Positions 55,101-63,713 of a DNA stretch of 64,000 nucleotides are shown piece after piece. Source of the stretch: Oscillospiraceae bacterium. GTDB lineage: Bacteria > Bacillota > Clostridia > UBA1212 > SIG427. Positions within the stretch are counted from its first letter, which is position 1; each line of letters opens with the position of its first letter. A model generated the notes under the pieces. That model was given only the letters and a program-made list of their open reading frames with translations, had not been told where the DNA came from and made no database searches. The stretch is taken from positions 46,407-110,406 of the forward strand of contig SVJE01000007.1 in assembly GCA_015069135.1 (NCBI GenBank). Reading direction: 5' to 3'. Made by a program: the position numbers and the translations under genes.

Positions 55101-55526
55101 TTAGTCTTTAACGACGATACCCATACTTCTGGCTGTTCCGGCAATCATGCTTGTAGCTGCTTCAATGTCGTTTGCATTTAAGTCAGCCATTTTCTGCTCT
55201 GCAATTTTTGCAACTTCTTCTCTGGAAATTGTCGCTACTTTATCACGGTTGGGTTTACCGGAGCCGCTTTCAATTTTGCAAGCTTTCTTAAGCAAAACTG
55301 CTGCCGGAGGAGTTTTTGTAATGAAAGAGAAAGTTCTGTCTGCATAAACAGTGATAACTACAGGGATAATTAATCCTGCGTCATTTTTTGTCTTCTCATT
55401 GAACTCTTTACAAAAGCCCATGATGTTCAGGCCATGCTGACCTAAAGCTGGTCCAACCGGTGGAGTAGGCGCCGCCTTACCTGCCGGAATCTGCAATTTA
55501 ACATATGCTGTGATCTTCTTTGCCAT
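55101..55526 (-). CDS. rplK: 50S ribosomal protein L11
   Basis: 141 aa from ATG GCA AAG (GGAGGTGG upstream). [33 protein letters not shown] is the proline-rich N-terminal domain that contacts thiostrepton; the C-terminal domain binds the GTPase-associated centre of 23S rRNA. Confidence 0.97.
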   Translation of the reverse strand: MAKKITAYVKLQIPAGKAAPTPPVGPALGQHGLNIMGFCKEFNEKTKNDAGLIIPVVITVYADRTFSFITKTPPAAVLLKKACKIESGSGKPNRDKVATISREEVAKIAEQKMADLNANDIEAATSMIAGTARSMGIVVKD

Positions 55527-55573
55527 AAAGTCCACCTCCCAAAATTTTTAAACAAGATATTTATAAAGATAAA

Positions 55574-56110
55574 TTAAAATATCTTCTGAATCTGTGAATA
55601 CTCAAGTTCTGCGGAAATCTCACGTCCAAACATAGAAATGGATACCTTAACTCTTTCTTTCTCAACATTAATATCCTCAACCACACCTGTAGAATTCTCC
55701 AATGGGCCGGATATAACCTTAACTGTGTCGCCGATTTCATAATCAACAACTGTGTCAACAAGCTCAACACCCAATGCCATTACTTCTCTTTCTGTCAATG
55801 GGCTTGGCTTAGAACCAGGACCAACAAATCCTGTAACACCACGTATGTTTCTTACAACATACCATGTGTCATCTGTCAAAATCATTTTGATAAGAACATA
55901 TCCGGGGAATACCTTCTTTAAAGAAGATTTCTCTCGTCCGTCCTTAATCTCCACTTCTTCCATCATAGGAATAATAATTTCCTGGAAGTAGTCCTGCATA
56001 CCTCTGTTTTCAATAACAAGTTCAAGGTTGGCCTTAACCTTATTCTCATAACCAGAATAAGTATGGACAACGTACCACTCCATATTATTAGTAACATCTT
56101 CAATATACAC
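55574..56110 (-). CDS. nusG: Transcription termination/antitermination factor NusG
   Basis: 178 aa from a GTG start with GAGGAGGG 8 nt upstream; a later in-frame ATG (ATG GAG TGG) is an alternative start and matches the usual NusG N-terminus. NGN domain WYVVHTYSGYENKVKANLE, then FPGYVLIKM and RNIRGVTGFVG, and a C-terminal KOW domain (GDTVKVISGPLENSTGVVEDIN). It couples RNA polymerase to ribosomes and termination factors. Confidence 0.95.
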   Translation of the reverse strand: MYIEDVTNNMEWYVVHTYSGYENKVKANLELVIENRGMQDYFQEIIIPMMEEVEIKDGREKSSLKKVFPGYVLIKMILTDDTWYVVRNIRGVTGFVGPGSKPSPLTEREVMALGVELVDTVVDYEIGDTVKVISGPLENSTGVVEDINVEKERVKVSISMFGREISAELEYSQIQKIF

Positions 56111-56134
56111 GGTACCAACCCTCCTCTGCACTAA

Positions 56135-56365
56135 TTAAGCGAACAAAAGACCAATTATAAACTTAAATAAAAAGTCTGCTGCCCAAATAACTACGCCGAT
56201 AACTAAACAGAAAACCAAAACAGAAACAGTATTATTGAATACCTGCTTTCTGCTAGGCCAGGATACTTTTTTCAACTCGGAGAAAATACCCTTGAAGAAA
56301 CCGCTTATTTTCTTACCGGTTCTAACAAAAATATTTGCTTTTTTCTCTCTTACCACTTCTGCCAT
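56135..56365 (-). CDS. secE: Preprotein translocase subunit SecE
   Basis: 76 aa single-span SecE. The amphipathic cytosolic helix FFKGIFSELKKVSWPSRKQV precedes a transmembrane helix (about 47-74). It stabilises SecY in the translocon. It sits 11 bp after rpmG and just before nusG, the standard order. Confidence 0.95.
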   Translation of the reverse strand: MAEVVREKKANIFVRTGKKISGFFKGIFSELKKVSWPSRKQVFNNTVSVLVFCLVIGVVIWAADFLFKFIIGLLFA

Positions 56366-56376
56366 GATAATACCCC

Positions 56377-56526
56377 TTACTTTGTTTCTTTATGCGCGGT
56401 GTGCTTCTTACAGAATTTGCAATATTTGCTCATTTCAATTCTGTCAGGATTGTTTTTCTTGTTTTTCTTTGTAGTGTAATTTCTCTGCTTACACTCTGTA
56501 CATGCCATAGTCACTGTTACTCTCAT
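56377..56526 (-). CDS. rpmG: 50S ribosomal protein L33
   Basis: 49 aa, [19 protein letters not shown]... with two CxxC zinc ribbons (CTEC and CKFC), the zinc-binding form of L33. GGAGGTG precedes the ATG. First gene of the rpmG-secE-nusG-rplK-rplA transcript. No tRNA-Trp gene separates it from secE, unlike many relatives. Confidence 0.96.
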   Translation of the reverse strand: MRVTVTMACTECKQRNYTTKKNKKNNPDRIEMSKYCKFCKKHTAHKETK

Positions 56527-56564
56527 CTATAACACCTCCATCATTTCATAAAAGCGCAAGTTGC

Positions 56565-56593
56565 ATTTTATCATGCTTAGACTCACTTGTCAA
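56565..56593 (-). promoter_or_regulatory. rpmG-secE-nusG-rplKA promoter
   Basis: TTGACA (56593-56588), 17-nt spacer with TG extended -10, TAAAAT (56570-56565). The -35 overlaps the 3' end of rsmI. Confidence 0.85.
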
Positions 56594-57461
56594 CACTTTT
56601 TTCCAATTCATATTTATTATATATTTCATTTCTGCTGCTCCGTCGTTCCAGGGCCACTTTCTTTATGGCTGCTTTTCTGTCCATACCCGTGTTAATATAG
56701 GAATCAACATGATCTTTTACAGAAATTTCTGCCCATTCAGCCTGATTCATCTCTGAAAGTGTCTGACTATCTACACCTTCCATTACCATTACATATTCGC
56801 CACGTGGTGGTTTAGCACTAAAATCAGACAGATGCTCATCAACAGATTTAAGAACTATCTCTTCATACATTTTGGTAAGTTCACGGCACAAAGCCAATCG
56901 TCTTCCCCCACCCAGTATTTCACTTATTTCTTTGAGCGTTGTCTCTATCCTGTGAGGAGATTCGTAAAATATCACCGTTCTTGTCTGTGTTCTGAATTCT
57001 TCCAGTATAGCTTTTCTTTTCTTTTTTTCTTCCGGTAAAAAGCCCTGAAAAATAAAACTGCTTGTGTCAAGCCCTGAAAGCACAACCGCCATAATGCCTG
57101 CTACAGGTCCGGGAACCATGGTAACTTTTATTTCTTCACTGATTGCTTCCTTTACTATATCCGCTCCCGGATCAGAAATACCCGGGGTACCTGCATCCGA
57201 AACCAAGGCTACATTCAATCCCTGTTTAAGCTTTTCAATTATCTGAGGACCTCTCTGTGCCTTGTTATGTTCAAAATATGAAATCATTGGTTTCCTGATT
57301 TCGAAATGATTTAAAAGCTTTCCTGTCTGTCTTGTATCTTCTGCAGCTACAATATCCGCATTTTTAAGAGTTTCCAAAGCTCTTATTGTTATATCTCCCA
57401 AATTACCTATAGGAGTTGCTACTATATATAATGTACCATATTCAGTATTCATAAATCTCAT
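56583..57461 (-). CDS. rsmI: 16S rRNA 2'-O-methyltransferase RsmI
   Basis: 292 aa tetrapyrrole-methylase-fold enzyme: GTLYIVATPIGNLGDITIRALETL (about 8-31), VAAEDTRQTGKLLNHF, LVSDAGTPGISDPGADIV (about 84-101) and FYESPHRIETTL. It methylates the ribose of C1402 of 16S rRNA. ATG AGA TTT is used with AAGGAG upstream; the next ATG is possible too. It overlaps the upstream methyltransferase gene by 20 bp. Confidence 0.94.
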   Translation of the reverse strand: MRFMNTEYGTLYIVATPIGNLGDITIRALETLKNADIVAAEDTRQTGKLLNHFEIRKPMISYFEHNKAQRGPQIIEKLKQGLNVALVSDAGTPGISDPGADIVKEAISEEIKVTMVPGPVAGIMAVVLSGLDTSSFIFQGFLPEEKKKRKAILEEFRTQTRTVIFYESPHRIETTLKEISEILGGGRRLALCRELTKMYEEIVLKSVDEHLSDFSAKPPRGEYVMVMEGVDSQTLSEMNQAEWAEISVKDHVDSYINTGMDRKAAIKKVALERRSSRNEIYNKYELEKSVDK

Positions 57462-58173
57462 CCAACTCCTTAGTATTTCTACCGTCTTCTTCCATTAAGA
57501 TAAGTGTTGGCAACACTCTTAAATTCCTGCCTGCATTTTTAACAGCTGCCACCAGAAACATAGAAGGTTGTTTTGACAACTTCGGTTGCACCATTCTTAA
57601 AACCTTAGGTTCCAACCTGTACTTTCTCATAAGCTCCATGGTATCCGCCAGCCTTTCCGGCCTGTGAACCATAAAGAAATACCCGCCGGGTTCAAGAATC
57701 AGAGCTGCGTTTTTAATTACATCTTCTAAAGTACACAGAACTTCATGTCTTGCTATGGTGAGTCCGTCTCCGGAATTTTTGATTCCTGATTCAGCTTTTT
57801 TATACGGCGGATTGCTTACAACAGCCTGAACAGATCCTTTACCCAAAAGACCGGGAGCATCCTTAATGTCCCCCTGTAAAATATTAACCCTTCCATCAAG
57901 GTTGTTCATTTTAACACTTCTGGCTGCCATTTCAGCATACTCTGCCTGAATCTCAATTCCCGTAAGTTTTTCAACAGCCGGTTCCCTTGAAATAAGTAAA
58001 GGTAAAATGCCTGTGCCTGTACCCATATCAACACAATGCTTACAACGCTTTATATTCATAAGCATAAATTTGGCAAGCAGCACACTATCTGTACCATACT
58101 TAAAACCTTTTTGTTTTTGAATTATAGAAAGACCTCTGCCAAGATCATCTATCTGTTCATCGGGATAAACCAT
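57442..58173 (-). CDS. tRNA1(Val) (adenine37-N6)-methyltransferase-like
   Basis: 243 aa class I SAM methyltransferase of the TrmN6/YfiC (YabB) group. SAM motif VDMGTGTGILPLLIS (about 50-64) and the N6-adenine catalytic VVSNPPYKK (about 128). It is expected to methylate A37 of a tRNA; rRNA or protein targets cannot be excluded. Its partnership with rsmI is conserved in Firmicutes (yabB-yazA-rsmI order). Confidence 0.87.
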   Translation of the reverse strand: MVYPDEQIDDLGRGLSIIQKQKGFKYGTDSVLLAKFMLMNIKRCKHCVDMGTGTGILPLLISREPAVEKLTGIEIQAEYAEMAARSVKMNNLDGRVNILQGDIKDAPGLLGKGSVQAVVSNPPYKKAESGIKNSGDGLTIARHEVLCTLEDVIKNAALILEPGGYFFMVHRPERLADTMELMRKYRLEPKVLRMVQPKLSKQPSMFLVAAVKNAGRNLRVLPTLILMEEDGRNTKELDEIYEY

Positions 58174-58257
58174 AAACTACCTTCCTGTAAAAAAGGTTTG
58201 CTATTTAAACAAACAGCAAACCTTCTTAAATAGCTTAATATAATTATGTTAGTTGAA

Positions 58258-58428
58258 TTACTCAGCCTGAGGAGCATCAACAGGACATACAGCTGCACAT
58301 GAACCGCAATCTGCACAAACATCTGCGTCAATTACGTACTTACCATCGCCTTCAGAAATACATTCACAAGGACATTCAGCAGCACAAGCGCCACAAGCGA
58401 TACAATCATCGTTAATTACATATGCCAT
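58258..58428 (-). CDS. 2[4Fe-4S] ferredoxin
   Basis: 56 aa clostridial-type ferredoxin with two C-x2-C-x2-C-x3-C motifs (DDCIACGACAAECP and ADVCADCGSCAAVCP). A short insert with one further cysteine (CECISEGDGKY) lies between them. It is a low-potential electron carrier for hydrogenase, pyruvate:ferredoxin oxidoreductase and similar enzymes. GGAGGTG precedes the ATG. It is monocistronic, between ricT and the tRNA methyltransferase gene. Confidence 0.95.
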   Translation of the reverse strand: MAYVINDDCIACGACAAECPCECISEGDGKYVIDADVCADCGSCAAVCPVDAPQAE

Positions 58429-58494
58429 AGAAAAACACCTCCAATTATTGTTTATGCAACTATTTTACCATGTGATGACCAAAAGTCAAGCACA

Positions 58495-59373
58495 TCATTC
58501 CTTAATAATTTCTCCATCTTCCGCAGGAATTGCTGCCGCTGCATTAGAGTAATGACCGGACTTTTTACTGAGAACTTTAATTTCTGATACAGGGAAAGTA
58601 ACCAACTCTGTTTCATTGCCTTTTTCAAACTTAACCTGAACGGTTTCTCTTAACAGATTAGAAGCTGTTACCACACCTTTTCCTTGTTGAGTTTCTACCA
58701 AAGATCCAACACCGGGAACTCTCTTAATGGCGTCCTCATAAGCTTCCTGCTCATACTTAAGACAACACATAAGTCTTCCGCAGGTTCCGGAAATTTTGGT
58801 AGGACTTAAAGACATGCCCTGCTCCTTAGCCATTTTAATTGACACCGGTTGGAAATCACTTAAACAAGAACTACAGCAAAGTGCTCTTCCGCAAACACCT
58901 AATCCGCCTAAAGTTTTTGCCTCATCACGGACACCAACCTGGCGAAGCTCAATTCTGGTTCTGAACACAGCAGCTAAATCTTTAACCAATTCACGGAAAT
59001 CTATTCTTCCGTCTGCGGTAAAATAGAAAAGAACTTTATTGTTGTCAAATGTGTATTCAACATCTATAAGCTTCATTTCCAGTTTGTGTGCTGCAATCTT
59101 TTCCAGACAAATATCATAAGCTTTCTTTGCTTTTTCTACATTTTCCTGAAAAACTCTGTCATCTTCCTCAGTAGCAATTCTCAGAACATCTTTAAGAGGA
59201 GTAACAACTTCATTTTCAGAAGCCTCCCTTGTATCCATTGAAACTTCGCCATATTCAATACCTCTGGCAGTTTCTACTATAACATGCATACCGGATTTAA
59301 GTTCCAGATCTTTTGGATTAAAATAGTATGTCTTTCCGTTTTTTTTGAATCTTACACCTACAATGTTAACCAT
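58495..59373 (-). CDS. ricT: RicT/PSP1 family protein (YaaT)
   Basis: 292 aa PSP1 protein. The C-terminal half has the cysteine cluster LGVCGRALCCSSCLSDF (about 165-180) and SGTCGRLMCCLKYEQ (about 202-216), which in Bacillus RicT binds an Fe-S cluster. With RicA and RicF, RicT promotes RNase Y cleavage of mRNAs and Spo0F phosphorylation. It overlaps holB by 8 bp, the conserved yaaT-holB pairing. Confidence 0.92.
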   Translation of the reverse strand: MVNIVGVRFKKNGKTYYFNPKDLELKSGMHVIVETARGIEYGEVSMDTREASENEVVTPLKDVLRIATEEDDRVFQENVEKAKKAYDICLEKIAAHKLEMKLIDVEYTFDNNKVLFYFTADGRIDFRELVKDLAAVFRTRIELRQVGVRDEAKTLGGLGVCGRALCCSSCLSDFQPVSIKMAKEQGMSLSPTKISGTCGRLMCCLKYEQEAYEDAIKRVPGVGSLVETQQGKGVVTASNLLRETVQVKFEKGNETELVTFPVSEIKVLSKKSGHYSNAAAAIPAEDGEIIKE

Positions 59374-60364
59374 TGAGTACCTCCTGTAATTTAATGAACA
59401 TATTGCCTACGGCCAGTTCATAATTAGTATTCTGTTTAATACGCAACCAGGTTTTATCGATAAGTTCAATACACTTCACACTTCGATAATAACCTATTTT
59501 ACCGGCTGTCTCTGTCAGAATATCCAGATGTTTCGGATTCTGAACTTCTGCATATTTCCCGTATCTTGCCACCATAGCAATATCACGGTAAAACGACATC
59601 ATAGTAAAAAATACAAATTCCTTATAATCTTTCTGTTTTATCACATAAGAAGTGGCGTTTATTCTGAATTCAGCACCCTCTTTGTAAAGGCCCGTTACCA
59701 CATTAAGAAGACTTTCTCTTACTTCATTAATATTATCATCCTGAAAATATGATATGGCTCGTCCTACAATTCCATCAGCATATGAAAAAACAACTTTATC
59801 ATCACCGGGATCCAGCATTCTCTCCATAAGAGCCTGCCTTATTTCATCATCTGTATATCTGGCAAAATCCAGACGATTTACTCTTGATTTAACTGTGTCC
59901 AACATCAAAGATATATTTGAACACAGCAAAACAATTACCACATAAGCCGGTGGCTCCTCCAATGTTTTAAGAAGTACATTCTGTGCTGCTACACTTAAAG
60001 CTTCCGCATGTCTTATTATATATACCTTTTTAGAGGAATACATTGGTGCAGTCAGTACATCTTCCTGCATCTCCCTGATAGGTTCAACACCAATGGATGT
60101 TTTTTTCTCCGGAATGTCGATGATTCTTATATCAGGATTGCTACCATTCTTATTCATAAGACAAGCCTTGCAGACACCACAACTTTCACCATTGGCACCC
60201 ATATCTGCACACATAATCATTTCCGCAAAAGACTTTGCAACAGTAAGTTTACCTATTCCGTCACTTCCCAAAAACATGTATGCGTGACCAACCCTGCCTG
60301 TTGTTACAGCCTCTCTTAAAATCTCTTTTACGTTTTCCTGTCCTATAATATCCCGAAAACTCAT
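59366..60364 (-). CDS. holB: DNA polymerase III delta' subunit
   Basis: 332 aa clamp-loader AAA+ subunit. HAYMFLGSDGIGKLTVAKSFAE is a modified Walker A region (about 27-48). A four-Cys zinc module CADMGANGESCGVCKAC follows (about 51-67), with KTLEEPPAYVVIVLLCSN and a KSR/NRLDF sensor (VKSRVNRLDF). It completes the DnaX complex that loads the sliding clamp. It overlaps both neighbours by a few bases, so the three genes are one operon. Confidence 0.92.
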   Translation of the reverse strand: MSFRDIIGQENVKEILREAVTTGRVGHAYMFLGSDGIGKLTVAKSFAEMIMCADMGANGESCGVCKACLMNKNGSNPDIRIIDIPEKKTSIGVEPIREMQEDVLTAPMYSSKKVYIIRHAEALSVAAQNVLLKTLEEPPAYVVIVLLCSNISLMLDTVKSRVNRLDFARYTDDEIRQALMERMLDPGDDKVVFSYADGIVGRAISYFQDDNINEVRESLLNVVTGLYKEGAEFRINATSYVIKQKDYKEFVFFTMMSFYRDIAMVARYGKYAEVQNPKHLDILTETAGKIGYYRSVKCIELIDKTWLRIKQNTNYELAVGNMFIKLQEVLNG

Positions 60365-60744
60365 CCCAATGTCATTGCACCGATTTCTGCAATTTCTAAT
60401 TCGATTTCCTTCTCAATTCGTGCCATATCAGACTTGATGTCTTCCACGGTTTCTACGTGCTGGATTTTCTTACCTTCAAAGCGGTTGCTGTAGTTTTTAT
60501 TCTTGTTAAAATTCTTATGGCCGCCTTTATTAGGATTCGATTGATTTGGTTTTGTCTCTTTTGCCTGAGCATCCTTTAGTTCACTGTGATTCACAGGACG
60601 ACTTTGCTGCCCCTGCTGATTCTGTTGAGACTGAGACTTATTATGATTTCTGTTACGATTCTGATAATTCCGGTTACGATTGTAATTACCTTTTTTCTCC
60701 GGATTTCTCTGACCCTGTGGTCTTTGCTCGTTATTTTCTGCCAT
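60361..60744 (-). CDS. Asn/Gln/Arg-rich low-complexity protein
   Basis: 127 aa. Residues 1-90 are almost entirely N, Q, R, K, G and S in repeats such as NRNRNYQNRNRNHNKSQS, with no fold predicted. The last 35 residues form a charged amphipathic helix (VEDIKSDMARIEKEIELEIAEIGAMTLG). It overlaps holB by 4 bp. The composition resembles RNA-binding or condensate-forming disordered proteins. No named family is recognised. Given the ricT neighbour, RNA metabolism is a contextual guess only. Confidence 0.7.
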   Translation of the reverse strand: MAENNEQRPQGQRNPEKKGNYNRNRNYQNRNRNHNKSQSQQNQQGQQSRPVNHSELKDAQAKETKPNQSNPNKGGHKNFNKNKNYSNRFEGKKIQHVETVEDIKSDMARIEKEIELEIAEIGAMTLG

Positions 60745-60749
60745 AATAC

Positions 60750-61346
60750 TTATCCTTTCCTTAATATATACGAAGATTCACCAATTTTATATGAAAGGTG
60801 ATTTCCGTAAGATGTTTTTTCCATTTTACCGGCCTCTACCATTTTATCGAAGCATGAAGTTAAAGCAATCTCCCGGAAATTTTCAATTCTGTCTCCGGCC
60901 TCTGAAAACAGACACTCTACATATAACTCTTCAGAAGTTCTGTATGGAATAGCCTCGTCCATAAAATTATCATATGGTTCTACCCCATCAGGAAGCACTG
61001 CATTTACTATGATGCACAAGGGGTTCCGGTACATGCCGGTTTTATACGCCTCTGCAGAGACGAGAGACTCGTCAAACAACCGGAATTTTTCTGTTTCGTC
61101 TATGTCACATTTAAAGTACTGCCCTTCCCCTATAAATCCACGGACTTTGGAAAGGTCCACCTTTATCAATACAGTGCCCGGAAGAAATTCCTGTCTCTCA
61201 TAATCCCGCGGATTAAGACGTCCCATAAAACACATACCTTTATTGGTGGTAACTTTACAATCAAAGTGACAACCATAAGAAAAGTCCATACCGCACTCTC
61301 TGATTTCATCTATGCGTTCTTCAGGCACAAAACAATACGCCTTCAA
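60750..61346 (-). CDS. Conserved-looking protein of unknown function
   Basis: 198 aa from a TTG start with GGTGGAG 5 nt upstream. The earlier in-frame codons lie over the promoter and so are not used. It has mixed alpha/beta composition with no transmembrane segment; motifs such as MDFSYGCHFDCKVTTNKGMCFMGRLNPRDY and LPGTVLIKVDLSKVRGFIGEGQYF are strongly patterned, but I cannot place them in a family. It is the first gene of the unknown-N/Q-rich-holB-ricT operon, 5 bp before the N/Q-rich gene. Confidence 0.65.
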   Translation of the reverse strand: MKAYCFVPEERIDEIRECGMDFSYGCHFDCKVTTNKGMCFMGRLNPRDYERQEFLPGTVLIKVDLSKVRGFIGEGQYFKCDIDETEKFRLFDESLVSAEAYKTGMYRNPLCIIVNAVLPDGVEPYDNFMDEAIPYRTSEELYVECLFSEAGDRIENFREIALTSCFDKMVEAGKMEKTSYGNHLSYKIGESSYILRKG

Positions 61347-61385
61347 ATATGCTCCACCTTTCGTAAAACAAAATACCCGGGTAAA

Positions 61386-61414
61386 AGTATAATACTTTTT
61401 TGTACTTTTGTAAA
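61386..61414 (-). promoter_or_regulatory. Promoter of the holB-ricT operon
   Basis: TTTACA (61414-61409), 17-nt spacer, TATACT (61391-61386) on the minus strand, about 40 bp before the TTG start at 61346. It supports the short gene model. Confidence 0.65.
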
Positions 61415-61517
61415 ATGTTTTCATTGTACAGACCTTGTTTTTTTGATATAATTTCTTTGGTTATGAACCTAGACAAGTAAATAATGTTCCGGGCAATAAT
61501 ACAAACGGAGGTATTTG

Positions 61518-62297
61518 ATGAGCAAACATAAAGAATTTTTTTCCATGTTCAGAAGAAGAAAAAAGCTTCCCGATGCAGTGGCCTTTGTTGACTATGAACA
61601 TTGGTACATATCCATGGAAAAATTGTACAATCAGAAACCTGATATACAGGCCTGGTTTGACGACCTAAAGAAAAAATGTAATATCAAAGAAGTTGTGTTC
61701 TTTGCCAATTTTACAAAGTTCAGAGACAAAGAAACGGAAATAAAAAGAATCAGAAATTTTACCAATAAGATAATAGATACATTTAATCCTGATTCTCATT
61801 ACAAAAAAGATTTTACTGATTTTATAATTCTGGACAATATTTATCAAAAAGCATTTCAGAAAGACAGTCCTAAACTTTTTATAATATTTTCCGGAGACGG
61901 ACATTTCAGCTCAGCTCTGGCTTTTTTGAAAAATTTCTGTAATAAACAAGTAGGTATTTATGGTGTAAGCGGATGCATCAGCAAAAATCTTATTAATAAC
62001 TCAGACTGGTGCGAAGAAGTGCCACTTAAAATTGATGAAACAGCAATTGTATATAATCATCTGTTTACATATTTAAAAGAATGCGAGAAAGACGTAACCT
62101 ACTTTCCTACTTTCATGCGTACTGCTGAAGAAATCAACAAGCAGACGGGAATCCAATTGGAGAAGGTCACCAATATTATGTCAGACCTTATAAAAGAAAA
62201 ATATATTTCTCAGGTTATGGAAAGAACCAAAAGAGCCCGCCCTATAAAGACTTTAAAAACAGACTGGAAACTGGTATCCAGACATAACATCTGGTAA
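61518..62297 (+). CDS. NYN-domain (LabA/PIN-like) protein
   Basis: 259 aa from ATG AGC AAA with GGAGG upstream. The N-terminal NYN domain has the acidic PIN-type active site: AVAFVDYEHWYISME (Asp near residue 24), DFTDFIILDNI (about 98-108) and FIIFSGDGHFSSALAFLKN (about 121-139). The C-terminal part (about 180-259) looks like a winged helix (TAEEINKQTGIQLEKVTNIMSDLIKEKYI). NYN domains are metal-dependent ribonucleases, so an RNase with its own nucleic-acid-binding domain is likely. It is monocistronic and divergent from the ricT operon. Confidence 0.82.
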   Translation: MSKHKEFFSMFRRRKKLPDAVAFVDYEHWYISMEKLYNQKPDIQAWFDDLKKKCNIKEVVFFANFTKFRDKETEIKRIRNFTNKIIDTFNPDSHYKKDFTDFIILDNIYQKAFQKDSPKLFIIFSGDGHFSSALAFLKNFCNKQVGIYGVSGCISKNLINNSDWCEEVPLKIDETAIVYNHLFTYLKECEKDVTYFPTFMRTAEEINKQTGIQLEKVTNIMSDLIKEKYISQVMERTKRARPIKTLKTDWKLVSRHNIW

Positions 62298-62333
62298 ATT
62301 TACATGGTTTATAGCCTGTCCGGAACTTTTTGC

Positions 62334-62363
62334 TTGACTTATATTATTTAATTATGTTATAAT
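62334..62363 (+). promoter_or_regulatory. rplS promoter
   Basis: TTGACT (62334-62339), 18-nt spacer, TATAAT (62358-62363), about 95 bp upstream of rplS. Confidence 0.75.
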
Positions 62364-62377
62364 TTCCAGGCTATGCG

Positions 62378-62458
62378 TTTGATAGTGTTAAATGTATGGC
62401 AGATTTCGGGCGGTCCGCTGCTCTTCATGTAAGAACGTCCTTGGACGGAAGGAGGAAA
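62378..62458 (+). ncRNA. L19 leader candidate
   Basis: The leader contains GGCAGATTTCGGGCGGTCCGCTG, CTTCATGTAAGAACGTCC and TTGGACGGAAGGAGG, paired as CGTCC/GGACG just before the ribosome site. This matches the general form of the Firmicutes L19 leader (Rfam L19_leader), an RNA thought to control rplS by binding L19. A covariance search is needed for certainty. Confidence 0.6.
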
Positions 62459-62464
62459 TGAAGT

Positions 62465-62812
62465 ATGAAAATGGATATTATTAAGGCTGTTGAAGCTGAT
62501 TATCTGAACAAAGATGCAGTTAACATGCAGATTGGTGACTATGTAAAGGTTCACTTCAAGGTTATTGAAGGAACACGTGAAAGAATTCAGATGTTCGAAG
62601 GAACAGTTATCGCTAAGCACGGCGAAGGTGTTAAAGAGACTTTCACAGTAAGACGTGTATCTTATGGCGTAGGTGTAGAGAGAGTATTCCCTGTTCACTC
62701 ACCAAAGATTGCTAAGTTGGAAGTTGTTAGACACGGTAAAGTTAGAAGAGCTAAATTGTACTACTTACGTGGTAGAGTTGGTAAAGCTGCTAAGATCGTT
62801 GAGAAACTCTAA
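62465..62812 (+). CDS. rplS: 50S ribosomal protein L19
   Basis: 115 aa, complete. [59 protein letters not shown] is a textbook L19. It sits at the 30S-50S interface. Here it stands alone, not in the usual rpsP-rimM-trmD-rplS cluster. Confidence 0.97.
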   Translation: MKMDIIKAVEADYLNKDAVNMQIGDYVKVHFKVIEGTRERIQMFEGTVIAKHGEGVKETFTVRRVSYGVGVERVFPVHSPKIAKLEVVRHGKVRRAKLYYLRGRVGKAAKIVEKL

Positions 62813-62828
62813 TTTCAACATAAAATTA

Positions 62829-62858
62829 AGAGCTGTCCTGATGGGCAGCTCTTTTTTT
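62829..62858 (+). terminator. Terminator of rplS
   Basis: GAGCTGTCC pairs with GGGCAGCTC (one G:T) around TGAT, followed by TTTTTTT. Confidence 0.9.
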
Positions 62859-62875
62859 GTGCTCAAATAATAGTT

Positions 62876-63646
62876 CTAGGACTTTGCTCTTGCCACAACC
62901 ACAAATCTTCCGTGCTCATGGTGATAAGAACATGTAACGAGAGAAATAAGTTTATCTCCGAATTCAGCCTCTACACCGGTGTCATACTCAGAATGAGTCT
63001 TGTAATAATCCATAGCCTCTTTGAAAGATTCTTCTGTTGCATCTATAAACTGGTAGAATTTAAAACAATTCTCAGATTTATAATATACCCTGTCATAGAA
63101 AGCAGCCAGTACTTCATATTCTCTTTCTTCATACAAAGTCTTCACCTTAATAACAGGATGTTTTTTCCAAAAACTCTCATCTTTATAATTCATAATAGTT
63201 TTAAATATATTACCATTACTTCTATTATGTCCATAGAATATCAGGTTGTCACTTTCCGGATTCATGGAACAGTCTTTATCCAGGAACGGAAGACCATCAC
63301 CGCTATATGCTCCTTGGAAATTTTTTCTCAGATATTTTTCTTCGTCAGCAGGAGTAAACATCAAAGGATAATCAACAACCGTACCTTCAATAGTCAACCA
63401 ACCTACTATATCCGGATTCTGTGCATACAAATCAGCCATTTCCGGCATCATAGTAGCCTCCGGAGTAGGAGCAGGTGTTACAACCACTTCTGCTGTTGGT
63501 GTAGGTAAAACGTCTGATTTGAAAGGGTTTAACCAGAATAAAAGAAAAACAAGTATCAATACAATCATAAATACAGGAATCATAATCTTAAGATTCTTTT
63601 TAAACCAGTTGTCACTATATTCTTTTTTTTCTTTCATCTCTTCCAT
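62876..63646 (-). CDS. srtB: Class B sortase
   Basis: 256 aa from ATG GAA GAG; a longer reading runs through a terminator hairpin and is not used. N-terminal transmembrane anchor (about 22-42), a Pro/Thr linker, then the sortase fold. Catalytic residues: His in FYGHNRS (about 140), Cys in SLVTCSYHH (about 238) and Arg in GRFVVVAR (about 247). Class B sortases anchor iron-acquisition proteins or, in clostridia, other surface proteins to peptidoglycan at NPxTG-like or SPxTG-like motifs. Its neighbour is a dockerin protein; no sorting motif is visible in the part present. Confidence 0.92.
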   Translation of the reverse strand: MEEMKEKKEYSDNWFKKNLKIMIPVFMIVLILVFLLFWLNPFKSDVLPTPTAEVVVTPAPTPEATMMPEMADLYAQNPDIVGWLTIEGTVVDYPLMFTPADEEKYLRKNFQGAYSGDGLPFLDKDCSMNPESDNLIFYGHNRSNGNIFKTIMNYKDESFWKKHPVIKVKTLYEEREYEVLAAFYDRVYYKSENCFKFYQFIDATEESFKEAMDYYKTHSEYDTGVEAEFGDKLISLVTCSYHHEHGRFVVVARAKS

Positions 63647-63661
63647 AGATACTTTTTCCTT

Positions 63662-63697
63662 AAAAAATACAAGCGGTGGATAACAATTATCCACCGC
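63662..63697 (-). terminator. Terminator of dockerin gene
   Basis: GCGGTGGATAA pairs exactly with TTATCCACCGC around TTG on the minus strand, followed by TTGTATTTTTT. Confidence 0.9.
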
Positions 63698-63713
63698 TTA
63701 ATTACAAAACAAT

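Noticed and set aside
56366..56376. tRNA-Trp gene between rpmG and secE
   Set aside because: Only 11 bp separate the two genes; no cloverleaf fits here or elsewhere in the window.
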